Source of the DNA: Methylomonas rapida | GTDB taxonomy: Bacteria > Pseudomonadota > Gammaproteobacteria > Methylococcales > Methylomonadaceae | DNA: 64,000 nucleotides | Assembly: GCF_024360925.2 (NCBI RefSeq) | Contig: NZ_CP113517.1 | Span: 3,534,001-3,598,000 of the forward strand | Direction of reading: 5' to 3' | In this document: piece by piece, positions 46,280 through 55,980 of the stretch | How the letters are laid out: each line of letters begins with the position of its first letter | Numbering within the stretch: position 1 is the first letter of the stretch | The notes under the pieces: model-generated | Databases searched by the model: none | Told to the model about the DNA's origin: nothing | Seen by the model: only the letters and a program-made list of their open reading frames with translations | Program-made: the position numbers and the translations under genes

Positions 46280-46960
46280 TTAAAAAGGAAACCAAGGGCT
46301 AGACAAGATTCGAGAGATCCAGCCTGGTTTCGACGCATCGGCCAACGCGCCATCGCCGGTATACATAATGGTGGCATCGGCCACCTTGGAAGACGGGATG
46401 GTATTGGCTACATTGATATCGATCGGGCGAACGATACCGGACAGTCGGATGTATTCATTGCCATCGTTCATGGCTACTCTTTTTTCGCCACGGACCCGCA
46501 TATTGCCATTCGGCAGCAGTTCCACCACCGTTACACTGATGTCGCCCGTCAAATTACTGATTTGACGCGCATCACCCTTGCCTTCCGTGGCACGATCAAC
46601 CGAATACTGCAGCGAAGAGGACAGATCGCTGCCCAATATATCCGACGTGGGTATGCCAAAAACCGCGGGGGCGCTACCCGAAATCTGCACGTCCGAGTTC
46701 TTGTCCGTCTTTGAGTTGGCCTGTTTTCTGGCGACGGTGTTTTCGTCGAAGGTCACCGTCAAAATATCGCCGACGCGGCGGGCGGCATGATCCTCGAACA
46801 GACGCATGTCGTACCCGCTTTGATAGATGGCGCCGTTGTTCTGCAGCGGCGGACGCAGATCGGCCGGTTGCACCGGGGCAAAATCCGGGTCGCGCGCCGG
46901 CAAAGTATTGCAGCCCAGTAGGAACGAACTGAAAAAACCGATTAAAACCAAGGCTTTCAT
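46280..46960 (-). CDS. flgH: Flagellar L-ring lipoprotein FlgH
   Basis: 226 aa. Lipobox LLGC (after MKALVLIGFFSSF). The usual GDILTVTFDENTVARKQANSKT and IRLSGIVRPIDI are present. Forms the L-ring in the outer membrane. Confidence 0.96.
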   Translation of the reverse strand: MKALVLIGFFSSFLLGCNTLPARDPDFAPVQPADLRPPLQNNGAIYQSGYDMRLFEDHAARRVGDILTVTFDENTVARKQANSKTDKNSDVQISGSAPAVFGIPTSDILGSDLSSSLQYSVDRATEGKGDARQISNLTGDISVTVVELLPNGNMRVRGEKRVAMNDGNEYIRLSGIVRPIDINVANTIPSSKVADATIMYTGDGALADASKPGWISRILSSPWFPF

Positions 46961-46975
46961 GATGAATGTCCTAGA

Positions 46976-47764
46976 TCAGAGTTGTTGGGTGACGAACGAC
47001 AACATCTCATCCGTCGTCGATATGGCTTTGGAATTCATTTCATAGGCACGCTGAGTTTCGATCATGTTGACAAGTTCCTCCACCACATTGACGTTGGAAG
47101 TTTCCAACGAGCCTTGCAACACGATGCCCAGTTCTTCTTCGCCCGGCGTACCGACGATGGGGGGGCCGCTGGCTACGGACTCGCGGAACAAGTTTTCGCC
47201 CATGGGATCAAGCCCGGCGGGATTGATGAAATCGGCCAACTGAATCTGGCCCACATTGGTGGCCTCGGGACTGCCGGGCTGCACCACGTTAACGGTGCCG
47301 TCGCGACCGATACTGATACTGATGGCGTCTTGCGGAATGGTGATATTGGGTTCTAACGTCAAGCCGCCGGCGGTAACGATTTGCCCGGTCGAATCCAGCT
47401 TCAAGGAGCCATCGCGGGTGTAATTGATGTCGCCATTGGGCATCAGGATCTGGATATAACCGCGACCGCTGATCGCGATGTCCAGCGAATTTTCGGTTTG
47501 CTGAATGTTCCCCTGAGTATGCAGCTTTTCGGTCGCCACGGTTCTGACACCGGTACCGAGCTGCAAACCGGTAGGCAATTCGGTGTTTTGCGTGGTTTGC
47601 GAGCCGACCTGACGTATGTTTTGATAAATCAGGTCTTCGAATAAGGGACGGCCTTTTTTGAAGCCCGTGGTGTTGACGTTGGCCAAGTTGTTGGCAATCA
47701 CCGCCATCCGGGTTTGCTGGGCATCGAGGCCGGTCTTGGCTACCCATAATGCACGTTCTGTCAT
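46976..47764 (-). CDS. flgG: Flagellar distal rod protein FlgG
   Basis: 262 aa. N-terminal [33 protein letters not shown] and C-terminal [19 protein letters not shown] are typical. Distal rod subunit; length normal for FlgG. Confidence 0.96.
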   Translation of the reverse strand: MTERALWVAKTGLDAQQTRMAVIANNLANVNTTGFKKGRPLFEDLIYQNIRQVGSQTTQNTELPTGLQLGTGVRTVATEKLHTQGNIQQTENSLDIAISGRGYIQILMPNGDINYTRDGSLKLDSTGQIVTAGGLTLEPNITIPQDAISISIGRDGTVNVVQPGSPEATNVGQIQLADFINPAGLDPMGENLFRESVASGPPIVGTPGEEELGIVLQGSLETSNVNVVEELVNMIETQRAYEMNSKAISTTDEMLSFVTQQL

Positions 47765-47814
47765 GACAACCTCCTGAGTGACATTTTTTTGTCTTATCAG
47801 GAGTAAAGCAGTAT

Positions 47815-48564
47815 TTATGCCATTTGCATCAGTTTGGCGGTAACACCTGCGTTGTCATCGACGTTTTTCATGACCTTGGTTTGCAATTCAAAGTTACGCG
47901 CCAACTCGATCATCTCGACCATGGCCGACATTGCATTGACGTTGCTGCCTTCCAGCATCCCCTGCATGACATTGACATTGGCATCGGCGGGTGGCGGCGC
48001 GGCTCCCGCCTGCTTGAGATGCATCAAGCCGTCATTGCCTTTTTCCAGATTGCCGTTACCCGGATTTACCAGCTTGATGCGGTCGAGCACGACCAACGTA
48101 GTCGCGTTGGAGCCTTGCGGGATGATGCTAATGGTCCCGTCCCGTCCGATCTCCACTTTTTGCGCCGGCGGTATCGCAATTGGCTGTCCCGCTTCGCCCA
48201 AAAACCTGAGACCCGCCCCATTCTCCAATAAGCCTTCCGGCGTAATGCGCAAATCGCCGGCTCGGGTATAAGCTTCACCACCGTCCTTGCCCTGCACGGC
48301 GAACCAGCCATCGCCATTGATGGCGATATCCAATTCTCTGCCGGTGGTTTGCAAACCGCCCGTGGACATATCCGTTCCCGGCCTTTCGGTCATCGCATAG
48401 ACACGGGAAGGATAGCCAGGACCGAAGGCCGGCATCGCCCGGAATTGTTCGAAATCCGACTTGAATCCGGTGGTTTGCGTATTCGCCAGATTATTGGCAT
48501 TCGCGCTTTGCGCCAGCAGGGTTTGCTTGGCGCCGTTCATCGCGATGTATAGGCTACGGTCCAT
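47815..48564 (-). CDS. flgF: Flagellar proximal rod protein FlgF
   Basis: 249 aa. N-terminal [33 protein letters not shown] matches FlgF, with C-terminal [19 protein letters not shown]. Assembles into the rod between FlgC and FlgG. Confidence 0.95.
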   Translation of the reverse strand: MDRSLYIAMNGAKQTLLAQSANANNLANTQTTGFKSDFEQFRAMPAFGPGYPSRVYAMTERPGTDMSTGGLQTTGRELDIAINGDGWFAVQGKDGGEAYTRAGDLRITPEGLLENGAGLRFLGEAGQPIAIPPAQKVEIGRDGTISIIPQGSNATTLVVLDRIKLVNPGNGNLEKGNDGLMHLKQAGAAPPPADANVNVMQGMLEGSNVNAMSAMVEMIELARNFELQTKVMKNVDDNAGVTAKLMQMA

Positions 48565-48580
48565 GCCGGCTCCCCTTCAT

Positions 48581-49837
48581 TTAGATGTTGAGTATCGCTT
48601 GCATGATGGTATTTTCGGTGGTGATGGTCTGCGCATTGGCCTGGTAATGCTGCTGCGCCACGATTAGATTGACCAGCTGCGCGGCCAAATCCACATTTGA
48701 ACTTTCCAGCGCGCCAGACTGAATGCCGCCAAAATTATTCGACCCCGCCTCGCCGCGTATCGGTTCACCGGAGTCGGCGCCTTGCGCCCAAGCGGTATCA
48801 CCCAACTTGGTCAAGCCATTCACATTAGGAAACCGAGTCAATGCAACCTTCCCAACGGTTTGTGATCCACCGTTGCTGAAACGGGCGAATATCACCCCTT
48901 CATCGTCAATATCGACACCGGTTAATTGCCCCGCGGGTAATCCATTTTGGGTCAATTCGTTGACGCTAAATTTCTGCTGAACCTGAGTTGAACCAGTATA
49001 ATCCATGGAGTCGATAGTCACGGAGGCGGCGCCATTCGTCACAGGATAAGGATTCAGGGCGAATTTCCCGTCGGTCGGCACAGTCAGTTGACCACTGGAA
49101 TTAAACTCCAAGGTTCCGGAATGAACTAGTGTTTTGACGTTCGCCGGAGCTCCTGGTTCGCTCATGTAGTGATAAACGTTCCAGGTGTTTGCCGTAGCAC
49201 TCTTCGCATAATAAGCCGTCAGAATATGCGGCGAGCCTAATGAGTCGTAAACCGTCACCGACGTCTGACTGTTGTAGGTTTCGGGATCCGTAAAATCAAA
49301 AGGATCATCTGGTGTTTTATCATCAACATTGACGTTGATTGCGATTTTTACATTGTCGGTTGCCAACGGTGGCCCAGTCAGTGTTTTGATTTGCACCGGC
49401 TGAGTCACGCCGATGCTGAAACCATCGGTAACTTTGGTGCCATTCGGCTTATATACCAGCAAGGCATTGCCCTGGTTGTTGACTAAGTATCCCTCTTTAT
49501 CAAGCTTGAACTCCCCACTTCGTGTATAGGACAAGTTGTTGACTTCGGTCGGACTTTTGGCCATCGTAAAAAAACCTTCGCCACTAATCGCCAAATCCAG
49601 ATTATTTTCGGTGAAGGATAAAACCCCTTGATTGAATTGCTGGGCCACATTCGCCACTCTTACCCCGGCCCCCGGCTGTATGCGACTTACCCCTCCCACA
49701 CTCGTCGCATAAACATCGGCGAATTCCGACCGCGAACGCTTGAAGCCCGTGGTGTTGGCGTTGGCGATATTGTTCCCCGTCACCGCCAGATTGTTGGATG
49801 CGGCGTTCAAACCGCTTAATGCTGTCGTAAAGGCCAT
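48581..49837 (-). CDS. flgE: Flagellar hook protein FlgE
   Basis: 418 aa. N-terminal MAFTTALSGLNAASNNLAVTGNNIANANTTGFKRSRSEF and C-terminal ALESSNVDLAAQLVNLIVAQQHYQANAQTITT are diagnostic. Main hook subunit; ends at the rod-cap gene flgD upstream by 14 bp. Confidence 0.97.
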   Translation of the reverse strand: MAFTTALSGLNAASNNLAVTGNNIANANTTGFKRSRSEFADVYATSVGGVSRIQPGAGVRVANVAQQFNQGVLSFTENNLDLAISGEGFFTMAKSPTEVNNLSYTRSGEFKLDKEGYLVNNQGNALLVYKPNGTKVTDGFSIGVTQPVQIKTLTGPPLATDNVKIAINVNVDDKTPDDPFDFTDPETYNSQTSVTVYDSLGSPHILTAYYAKSATANTWNVYHYMSEPGAPANVKTLVHSGTLEFNSSGQLTVPTDGKFALNPYPVTNGAASVTIDSMDYTGSTQVQQKFSVNELTQNGLPAGQLTGVDIDDEGVIFARFSNGGSQTVGKVALTRFPNVNGLTKLGDTAWAQGADSGEPIRGEAGSNNFGGIQSGALESSNVDLAAQLVNLIVAQQHYQANAQTITTENTIMQAILNI

Positions 49838-49850
49838 GGCGCCCTCCTAT

Positions 49851-50528
49851 CTATAAAATTTGTTTGAGCTGATTGAATTTCACAGAGCCGACACCCGCCA
49901 AATTGACTTGCAATCCCGTACTGCCGCTGCCCATCGTCACACTCTGCACCTTGGATTTGATATTGGTTGCCAGTTGCGTGTTTTTGCCGTCGATACTGGC
50001 CTGGGCTTCTATCTTGTAAACCCCGGGATTGGCGAATTGACCGTTCTGGTCCATGCCGTCCCATTCGAACGCCACGGTACCCGCTGACTGCGAGTCCAAA
50101 TCCAGGGTTCTGATAACTTCGCCGGTTTTCGGATTGACGATTCGAACGCTGACGTCGTTAGAGCTCACCGGCAATTCAAAATCCCCCGCTACGCTTCCGC
50201 CGGCCGACAGCAAGGCCTCCTGACTGGGCGCCGAGACATAGCGCCCCACCAGACTCGCCGCCTGCAAGGCCTGGTCGGAACTGATCGAATTGGCAAAATC
50301 CTTGAACGAGGCCTGCAAATCCTGGATGCCGGACACGGTGCTGAATTGCGCCATCTGCCCCAAAAACTCGCCATTCTCCATCGGTTTCATGGGGTCTTGA
50401 TGGGTCAATTGCGTGGTGAGCAATTTCAAAAACTGCTCTTGGCCCAAAGTCTGCTTTTGCTGGGCTGGTTTATCGCTGGCGGTCGCCAAGCCCAGGTTTT
50501 TAAAAGTGTCTATCGCGCTGGTGCTCAT
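49851..50528 (-). CDS. flgD: Flagellar hook capping protein FlgD
   Basis: 225 aa. GQEQFLKLLTTQLTHQDPMKPMENGEFLGQMAQFSTV is the FlgD signature, followed by a TUDOR-like/Ig-like middle (about 95-190) with FEWDGMDQNGQ. It caps the growing hook. Confidence 0.96.
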   Translation of the reverse strand: MSTSAIDTFKNLGLATASDKPAQQKQTLGQEQFLKLLTTQLTHQDPMKPMENGEFLGQMAQFSTVSGIQDLQASFKDFANSISSDQALQAASLVGRYVSAPSQEALLSAGGSVAGDFELPVSSNDVSVRIVNPKTGEVIRTLDLDSQSAGTVAFEWDGMDQNGQFANPGVYKIEAQASIDGKNTQLATNIKSKVQSVTMGSGSTGLQVNLAGVGSVKFNQLKQIL

Positions 50529-50537
50529 GGCTTATCC

Positions 50538-50954
50538 TCACTGTCCCATTTTCAAAGTCTGCAGAATCAGGTTCTTGGCGGTATTCAGCACTTCGACGTT
50601 GTTTTCGTAAGCGCGCGAGGCCGACATCATGTTCGCCATTTCCTCGACGGTATTGACGTTGGGCTTATAGATGTAACCCAACTCATCCGCCATCGGATGG
50701 TTCGGCGCGTATTCCATGACGGGCGGGGCCTGGCTTTCGACGACACCCAGCACGTTGACGCCACCGGCTGCATGATTTTTATCCATGATGTTTTTCAATT
50801 CGGCCGCAAATACGGGTTGCCGGGATTTGTAAACCTCATCGATGCTGCTGCTAATGCTATTGGCATTGGAAATGTTACTGGCGACCAGATTGAGCCTGAG
50901 GTTTTCCGCATTCATGCCGCTGCCGGCAATATTGAATATATTCATCGAAGGCAT
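50538..50954 (-). CDS. flgC: Flagellar proximal rod protein FlgC
   Basis: 138 aa. MNIFNIAGSGMNAENLRLNLVASNISNANS is typical. The start at 50954 has GGAGA at good spacing. Rod subunit; overlaps little with the neighbours. Confidence 0.96.
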   Translation of the reverse strand: MPSMNIFNIAGSGMNAENLRLNLVASNISNANSISSSIDEVYKSRQPVFAAELKNIMDKNHAAGGVNVLGVVESQAPPVMEYAPNHPMADELGYIYKPNVNTVEEMANMMSASRAYENNVEVLNTAKNLILQTLKMGQ

Positions 50955-50956
50955 GG

Positions 50957-51349
50957 TTATTCTCCGCGCAAGGCCGTCATCAGCCCCGAAAACTTGCTAT
51001 TGATGAAACGCAAACTAGCCTGATACTGCACGGCGTTTTCCGCGTATTTGGCCTGTTCGATATGCGCTTCGACCGTATTGCCGTCCAGAGAAGGCTGCTG
51101 CGGATTGCGGTAGAGCAAATCCGCGCCCAGCACGGTGCTTTGGCCTCCGATATGGCCCGCCTGGGTACGTTCCAAACGGGTATTTGACGCCAGGGTTTGA
51201 GACAAAACCGCTTTGAAATCCAAATCGCGAGCCTTGTAATCTGGTGTATCGACGTTCGCCAAATTAGCCGCCAGTGTTTCGGCGCGTTTTTCCCGCAACG
51301 CGAGTGCTTGTGGATGTATGCCTAAAGCGTTATCGAAATTAATTGCCAT
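50957..51349 (-). CDS. flgB: Flagellar proximal rod protein FlgB
   Basis: 130 aa from the ATG at 51349 (MAINFDNALGIHPQALALREKR), preceded by AGGAGG. A longer start at 51385 would lie inside the promoter region. First gene of the flgBCDEFGHIJKL run, under a sigma-54 promoter. Confidence 0.95.
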   Translation of the reverse strand: MAINFDNALGIHPQALALREKRAETLAANLANVDTPDYKARDLDFKAVLSQTLASNTRLERTQAGHIGGQSTVLGADLLYRNPQQPSLDGNTVEAHIEQAKYAENAVQYQASLRFINSKFSGLMTALRGE

Positions 51350-51377
51350 GATTGCGCCCTCCTGTTTTCCACAATAA

Positions 51378-51394
51378 AGCAGCACTCATGCCAA
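51378..51394 (-). promoter_or_regulatory. Sigma-54 promoter for flgB-L
   Basis: On the minus strand TTGGCATG-AGTG-CTGCT matches YTGGCACG-N4-TTGCW, with GG at 51392-51391 and GC at 51380-51379 spaced as -24/-12. Predicted start about 51367, 18 nt before the flgB ATG. Confidence 0.72.
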
Positions 51395-52076
51395 TACAAT
51401 TTATTATTGAAATATCATAAGGATGGGGATTTTGAATTGCCGCGCCAGTGTCAAAAACGCGCGTTTACGGCAAGGCGGCAAAAAATTTCCGCCCAAGGGT
51501 GATGTCGTAAAAGACAAAACACCCCCTTATCCCGCAGGGAGAGCGGACTTTTACGACTCCCTCTTAAGGAAATCGTCAAATTTCTGACGAAGCGAAAGAT
51601 GAAGGCAGTCGAACAATGACTTTGCCCGGCTATTACTCTGAAAGTAGCAAAATGTGAGGGTGCGGTTGCTTGTTGGACAGGCGTCGGCGGCAAGGATGCC
51701 GCCGTCGAGCCAACATGGATGTATTCACGGCGGCCTGTCCGGCAAGCAACCTTACCCTGAAGACTATTTTCATTTGCCGGGGTGATGCCCAGCCTTCATG
51801 AGCGTTACTCTGAAAGTCATTGTAGGAGCGACGCCGAGCCTTCATCAGCGTTAGTGTGAAAATACAATGGCCGCTGGTTTATTCGGCAATGGTAGGTACG
51901 AATTCATTCGCACTGTGCGGATAAATCCGCACCTACACCGAATACTTGAATAGGTTATTTCATGTTTATTCCTAACACCATTGCACGCTTGAAGACGACA
52001 GGAATGAAAACGCTTTAACTTTTTTCAACAAGGAATGACATCCCCGAGCGGGCAACAATCATTGGCTTGGCGCCAA
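51395..52076. other. flgB-cheV spacer with dispersed repeats
   Basis: No gene. It contains a hairpin at 51520-51560, a repeat block at 51640-51760 (ACATGGATGTATTCACGGC, then GGCAAGCAACC) shared with 34640-34690, a GTAGGAGCGACG arm at 51822 and the family A palindrome at 51891-51939. Nothing coding is recognisable. Confidence 0.55.
51891..51939. repeat. Dispersed palindromic repeat, family A, copy 2
   Basis: GGTAGGT, then GAATTCATTCGCAC, then a perfect hairpin GTGCGGAT-AA-ATCCGCAC and ACCTACACC. The same elements, partly, at 11197-11236. Confidence 0.65.
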
Positions 52077-53006
52077 TCAATTAAAGCCATGATGCTGCTT
52101 GAGCTGTTTCTGGATGGCCGTCAGTAATGAATCAGGATCAAACTTTGCCAGAAATTCATTCGCCCCCACTTTTTGCACCATGGCGGTATTAAATACACCG
52201 CTCAACGAAGTATGCAAAATCAGGTAAATATCGCGCATCGCCGGATCGGATTTGATTTTGGTGGCCAAGGTGTACCCATCCATGCGCGGCATTTCCACAT
52301 CGGAAATGATCATCGCGTAGCGATCCTGAATTCTGACACCGTCCGCAACCAATTGCGACAAATGTTCCCAGGCTTCCAAGCCGTCCTTTAATACCGTGCA
52401 ATCAAGCCCGATTTGCTCGCACACCCTTTTGATTTGATTGCGCGCAACTGACGAATCGTCCACGATCAAGACATGATCATTCATGCCGGAAACTTCCTGA
52501 TCGATGGTTTCTGCCGCCGCCTCTTCCCGTCCACCGATGACTTCCTTCATGACCTTTTCTACATCGATCACCTCGATCAATTCGCCATCGACATCGGTCA
52601 CAGCAGTCAAGTAACTCTCCCTGCCGGCCCCCGTGGGCGGTGCCTTGACCTGCTCCCAGCCAATGTTGATGATGCGATCGACCGACGCCACCAGGAATCC
52701 TTGAATGGAACGATTATATTCGGTCACAATGACATACCCACCCTCTTCGCTGGACAAGGGCCGCATGCCAATCGCCATCGACAAATCCAGCACTGGAATG
52801 GTTTTACCGCGCAAATGGGCCACACCGCGTATGACATAGTGTGAATTGGGAATTTGGGTCAAGGGAGGACACTGAATCACTTCCTGCACTTTAAAAACGT
52901 TGATCCCGAAGCGTTGCCTGCGGCCGAGTTTGAATAGCAATAATTCAAAGCGATTGTGGCCGGCCAACTTGGTACGCTGATCAACCCCGTCTAAGACTCC
53001 ACCCAT
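52077..53006 (-). CDS. cheV: Chemotaxis coupling protein CheV
   Basis: 309 aa from the ATG at 53006, preceded by AGGGGAG. A CheW-type domain (about 20-165) is followed by a response-regulator receiver (about 185-305) with DD in LIVDDSSVA and phospho-Asp in IISDVEMPRMDGY. CheV couples receptors to CheA and adapts by phosphorylation. Divergent from flgA. Confidence 0.93.
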   Translation of the reverse strand: MGGVLDGVDQRTKLAGHNRFELLLFKLGRRQRFGINVFKVQEVIQCPPLTQIPNSHYVIRGVAHLRGKTIPVLDLSMAIGMRPLSSEEGGYVIVTEYNRSIQGFLVASVDRIINIGWEQVKAPPTGAGRESYLTAVTDVDGELIEVIDVEKVMKEVIGGREEAAAETIDQEVSGMNDHVLIVDDSSVARNQIKRVCEQIGLDCTVLKDGLEAWEHLSQLVADGVRIQDRYAMIISDVEMPRMDGYTLATKIKSDPAMRDIYLILHTSLSGVFNTAMVQKVGANEFLAKFDPDSLLTAIQKQLKQHHGFN

Positions 53007-53038
53007 ACGTCTCCCCTGTAAAAAATGCACGAACGATT

Positions 53039-53065
53039 ATAGCGGCTTTGCCCCAACATACTTGA
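53039..53065 (-). promoter_or_regulatory. Sigma-28 promoter for cheV
   Basis: On the minus strand TCAAGTAT-N11-GCCGCTAT matches TAAAGTTT-N11-GCCGATAA at 12 of 16 positions. The same -10 GCCGCTAT is found upstream of flgM. Predicted start about 53032. Confidence 0.55.
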
Positions 53066-53073
53066 GTAATTTT

Positions 53074-53090
53074 CTGGCACGCGTCCTGCT
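53074..53090 (+). promoter_or_regulatory. Sigma-54 promoter for flgA
   Basis: CTGGCACG-CGTC-CTGCT is a near-perfect match to YTGGCACG-N4-TTGCW, with -24 GG at 53076-53077 and -12 GC at 53088-53089. Predicted start about 53101, 25 nt before the flgA ATG. Confidence 0.8.
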
Positions 53091-53125
53091 TTAAAGCAGT
53101 CAGAGTCAACGAATCGACACCTGCC

Positions 53126-53815
53126 ATGAAAACAACCAACTTCCTCTGTTTATTACTGATGACGAGTCAATTAAGCTGGGCTGCTTCGACCCAGTCCTTG
53201 CAGCTCGTTCAAGACGGCGTGAACAGTTTTGTGCAGTCATCGCTGGAACCCAGTGGACAGTATCAGATCAGCAGCGCGCAGATCGACGATCGCTTGCAAC
53301 TGCCGGAATGCGATCAAGACCTGGAGTTCTTCGCCCAATCGAGCGAGATAAAACCGGGGCGAAACACGGTCGGCATTCGCTGCAACGGCACGAACAGCTG
53401 GACCATCTACAGCACGGTATTGGTCAAATCATTCAAGGATGTACTAGTACTGGCCAAACAACTGAACAGGGGCGAGCGTATAACGCCGGCACACCTGAAA
53501 ACCGAAAGACGGGACATAGCGACCCTGCAACAAGGCTACATCGTCAATCCAGACGACGTACTCGACAAACAAGCCACGCGCTTTACTCCGACAGGCAGCG
53601 TGCTCAATCGCATGCATTATTCAGAACCAACCCTGGTAAAACGCGGTGAACGCGTCAATATTCAATCAGGCAAGGCGGGGTTATTGATTAGCACGATGGG
53701 AGTGGCCATGATGGATGGCATTAAAGGACAGCAAATCAGTGTAAAAAACGCCACGTCCCAGCGGGTGATTCAGGCAACGGTGCTGAATCCGGGCGTGGTA
53801 ACCGTCAATTTCTAA
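53126..53815 (+). CDS. flgA: P-ring assembly chaperone FlgA
   Basis: 229 aa with a signal peptide (about 1-20). SAF-type segment (VLVLAKQLNRGERITPAHLKTE) and the GERVNIQSGKAGLLISTMGVAM end are typical. Periplasmic chaperone for FlgI. First gene of the flgA-flgM-flgN-ycgR run. Confidence 0.94.
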   Translation: MKTTNFLCLLLMTSQLSWAASTQSLQLVQDGVNSFVQSSLEPSGQYQISSAQIDDRLQLPECDQDLEFFAQSSEIKPGRNTVGIRCNGTNSWTIYSTVLVKSFKDVLVLAKQLNRGERITPAHLKTERRDIATLQQGYIVNPDDVLDKQATRFTPTGSVLNRMHYSEPTLVKRGERVNIQSGKAGLLISTMGVAMMDGIKGQQISVKNATSQRVIQATVLNPGVVTVNF

Positions 53816-53822
53816 CGCGAAT

Positions 53823-53849
53823 TAAAGGATCAGATCATGCTGCCGCTAT
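53823..53849 (+). promoter_or_regulatory. Sigma-28 promoter for flgM
   Basis: TAAAGGAT-N11-GCCGCTAT matches TAAAGTTT-N11-GCCGATAA at 12 of 16 positions, 34 bp before the flgM ATG. The -10 equals that of cheV. Confidence 0.62.
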
Positions 53850-53883
53850 CAATCATACGAAAAATCTTCACAGGAAGCCCGTC

Positions 53884-54174
53884 ATGGCCATTCAATCCGT
53901 TAACACAGGCAATGTTACCAGCGCTGTTGCACAGCCCAAAGTCGCCAGCAAAAGCACGATCGATAACCAAAATCAGCCGAGCCACACTGTTTCGAGCGAT
54001 GACACCGTTAATCTGAAGACCATCGAACGCACCGCCTCATCCACCCCTATCGTGGATGAAGCCAAAGTGAACGAGATCAAAGTAGCGCTGAGTTCTGGCA
54101 GCTATGCGATAAATCCGGAGCGAATCGCAAGCAAGATGATGCAATTGGATTTTAATTTACCGAATACGACATAA
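53884..54174 (+). CDS. flgM: Anti-sigma-28 factor FlgM
   Basis: 96 aa, SD AGGAAG. The unstructured N-terminal half is followed by the sigma-binding region VDEAKVNEIKVALSSGSYAINPERIASKMMQLD, a FlgM hallmark. It blocks FliA until exported through the finished hook. Under its own sigma-28-type promoter. Confidence 0.93.
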   Translation: MAIQSVNTGNVTSAVAQPKVASKSTIDNQNQPSHTVSSDDTVNLKTIERTASSTPIVDEAKVNEIKVALSSGSYAINPERIASKMMQLDFNLPNTT

Positions 54175-54178
54175 TCCC

Positions 54179-54673
54179 ATGATAGAAAAAACGTATCCCA
54201 TTACCGAAAAACTACTGGCGAGCGGCCTTAAGTCGACGCAACAGTTGTTTCAATTGCTGAACAGCGAATACGAGCAACTGAAACAAAAAACCGACCCGAC
54301 CGCCCTGTCTACTTTGGCCGCCAATAAAAGAGAAGTGGTAGCGCAACTAGAGCAGTTTTCCAAACAGCTGGGACAGGTTCTTGCAACCGAAAAACTCCTG
54401 ACTAGCCAGGAAGGCGTCATGAGCTACCTGGCTAAAGCCAAGGCCGCCGACATCAATATCGCAAGCTCATTACAATGCTGGCTGGACATTGAAGCCCTAT
54501 GTAAAAAATGCCGCGCATTGAACGAGCAAAATGGCGCCAGTATCGATTTACTCAGCCGCCATACCCAGCGCTGCCTGCAGGTATTGAGAGGCAAATCCCA
54601 ACTGACCGCCACCTATGGCCCGGATGGTACAACTCGCAGCGTACTGTTTTCCCACACCCTGATTTCGGTGTAG
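54179..54673 (+). CDS. flgN: Flagellar export chaperone FlgN
   Basis: 164 aa, all-helical. LFQLLNSEYEQLKQKTDPTALSTLAANKREVVAQLEQ and the C-terminal QLTATYGPDG fit FlgN. It escorts FlgK and FlgL to the export gate. Starts 4 bp after flgM. Confidence 0.88.
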   Translation: MIEKTYPITEKLLASGLKSTQQLFQLLNSEYEQLKQKTDPTALSTLAANKREVVAQLEQFSKQLGQVLATEKLLTSQEGVMSYLAKAKAADINIASSLQCWLDIEALCKKCRALNEQNGASIDLLSRHTQRCLQVLRGKSQLTATYGPDGTTRSVLFSHTLISV

Positions 54674-54685
54674 ACTGAATAACGT

Positions 54686-55492
54686 GTGAAACAGTTTATC
54701 CGGCCCGAGATGTTCGATAAATTCAAGCGTTTTTTCAATCGAGAAGAAACAAACCAAGCTGAAGAAGGCAAGGATGAGCTATCCATCTTTGAAAACCCCA
54801 ACTTCATTACCGACTCCGATAAGATCATTGGCTTATTATCGGAAATAGAAGTCAGCTCCCCCCTTTGCACGATCCAAATCGATGGCGCGCCGGAAGAATA
54901 CAATTCATCGGTTTTAGGCATCAAACCCGATAAAAATCTCATCATCCTGGATGAATTAACCCCCATTGAAGGCAATGCCCACCTGCAAAACGTCAAGTCC
55001 TTAAAATTATCGACCTTTCACAAAGGCATTCATTTAACCTTCAATCTAACCGAAATTGAAGTAGGCTACTCACGAGGCATCACTTACTACAAAGCCGCGC
55101 TTCCTCAGCGCGTTTTTTATCCGCAACGTAGACGCTCGCCCCGCATAGAAATCAGCTCGATCGACATCGCCTTCAGCGGGGTTTCCGAACGCACCGGTAT
55201 TTCGGTCAACGGTTATTTATTCGACCTGTCCCGAGGCGGCGCCGGAATTGACCTGCCGGTAAACCGGGCACGTATTCAGCGCGGCGATCGCATTAAAAAC
55301 TGCCAAATCAGCTTTGACGAATATCTGATGAATTTTGACCTGTCAGTTCGCTTTGTAAAGCAACCCTCATTAAATTCGTCGAAAGTCCAAATCGGCGGTT
55401 TTTTCGAAAACCTCTCGAACAAGAGCCAAACTAAACTTTCCTATTTCATTACCTCGCTAGAAAGGGTCGAAATCAGAAAACAAAAGGCTTAG
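54686..55492 (+). CDS. ycgR: PilZ/YcgR-type flagellar brake protein
   Basis: 268 aa by the GTG at 54686, or 259 aa from the ATG at 54713; neither has a good SD. The YcgR N-terminal domain (about 30-130) is followed by a PilZ domain: RRRSPR (the RxxxR c-di-GMP motif) and DLSRGGAGI (D/NxSxxG). Binds c-di-GMP and slows the motor. Confidence 0.88.
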   Translation: MKQFIRPEMFDKFKRFFNREETNQAEEGKDELSIFENPNFITDSDKIIGLLSEIEVSSPLCTIQIDGAPEEYNSSVLGIKPDKNLIILDELTPIEGNAHLQNVKSLKLSTFHKGIHLTFNLTEIEVGYSRGITYYKAALPQRVFYPQRRRSPRIEISSIDIAFSGVSERTGISVNGYLFDLSRGGAGIDLPVNRARIQRGDRIKNCQISFDEYLMNFDLSVRFVKQPSLNSSKVQIGGFFENLSNKSQTKLSYFITSLERVEIRKQKA

Positions 55493-55524
55493 CCCATGCA
55501 TGTGTTAAAATTCGGCACCACAAA

Positions 55525-55601
55525 GTCCCGGTAGCTCAGCAGGATAGAGCAGCCCCCTCCTAAGGGGCAGGTCGGACGTTCGAATCGTCTCCGGGACGCC
55601 A
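55525..55601 (+). tRNA. tRNA-Arg (anticodon CCT)
   Basis: Acceptor stem GTCCCGG pairs with CCGGGAC, D-arm TAGCTCAGCAGGATAGAGCA, anticodon stem GCCCC/GGGGC with loop CTCCTAA (anticodon CCT), T-arm with GTTCGAATC, encoded CCA at 55599-55601. Decodes AGG. Its 3' end is a likely integration target of the element to the right. Confidence 0.95.
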
Positions 55602-55980
55602 TGAAAATCAATGACTTAATGTGATTTTAGATTTAGCAAGCTTTGGCAATGTCGCAATTTTGTCGCACTTCAAAATAACCCCCCCCCCAACAAACAGCAA
55701 CAAAAAAGCCGGCAAACCATCAAGGCAGCCGGCTTTTTATATTTTTATGGTTTTTTTACTGTCGAGTTTTACCGAGAAAAACCGACGTTTTTTATATCAA
55801 TGCATCAAATTGCATCAGATTTAATGTTTCACGCTCCGCAGTGCTTGATTTTATTGGCCTGCAGAATTCAAGACGCGGGATTAGTAATCCCGCACCATGT
55901 TTTTTTTGCAAAATGTTCCACGCTAAAAACACCCGCTTAGATTACCCCATACTCAGAGAACGAATAAGGCAAGCCATCGC
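55602..55980. other. tRNA-proximal non-coding region, possible attachment flank
   Basis: No gene. Two TGTCGCA repeats at 55649-55668 and two TGCATCA repeats at about 55800-55816 could be integrase arm sites. A run of Cs is at 55679-55688 and a bidirectional terminator at 55703-55738. Probably the left end of an integrated element. Confidence 0.45.
55703..55738. terminator. Bidirectional rho-independent terminator
   Basis: AAAAAGCCGGC (55703-55713) and GCCGGCTTTTT (55728-55738) form an 11-bp stem with A-run before and T-run after. Could stop transcripts from both sides. Confidence 0.75.

Noticed and set aside
53821..53883. Riboswitch-like structure before flgM
   Set aside because: The interval is short and fully explained by a sigma-28 promoter and SD.
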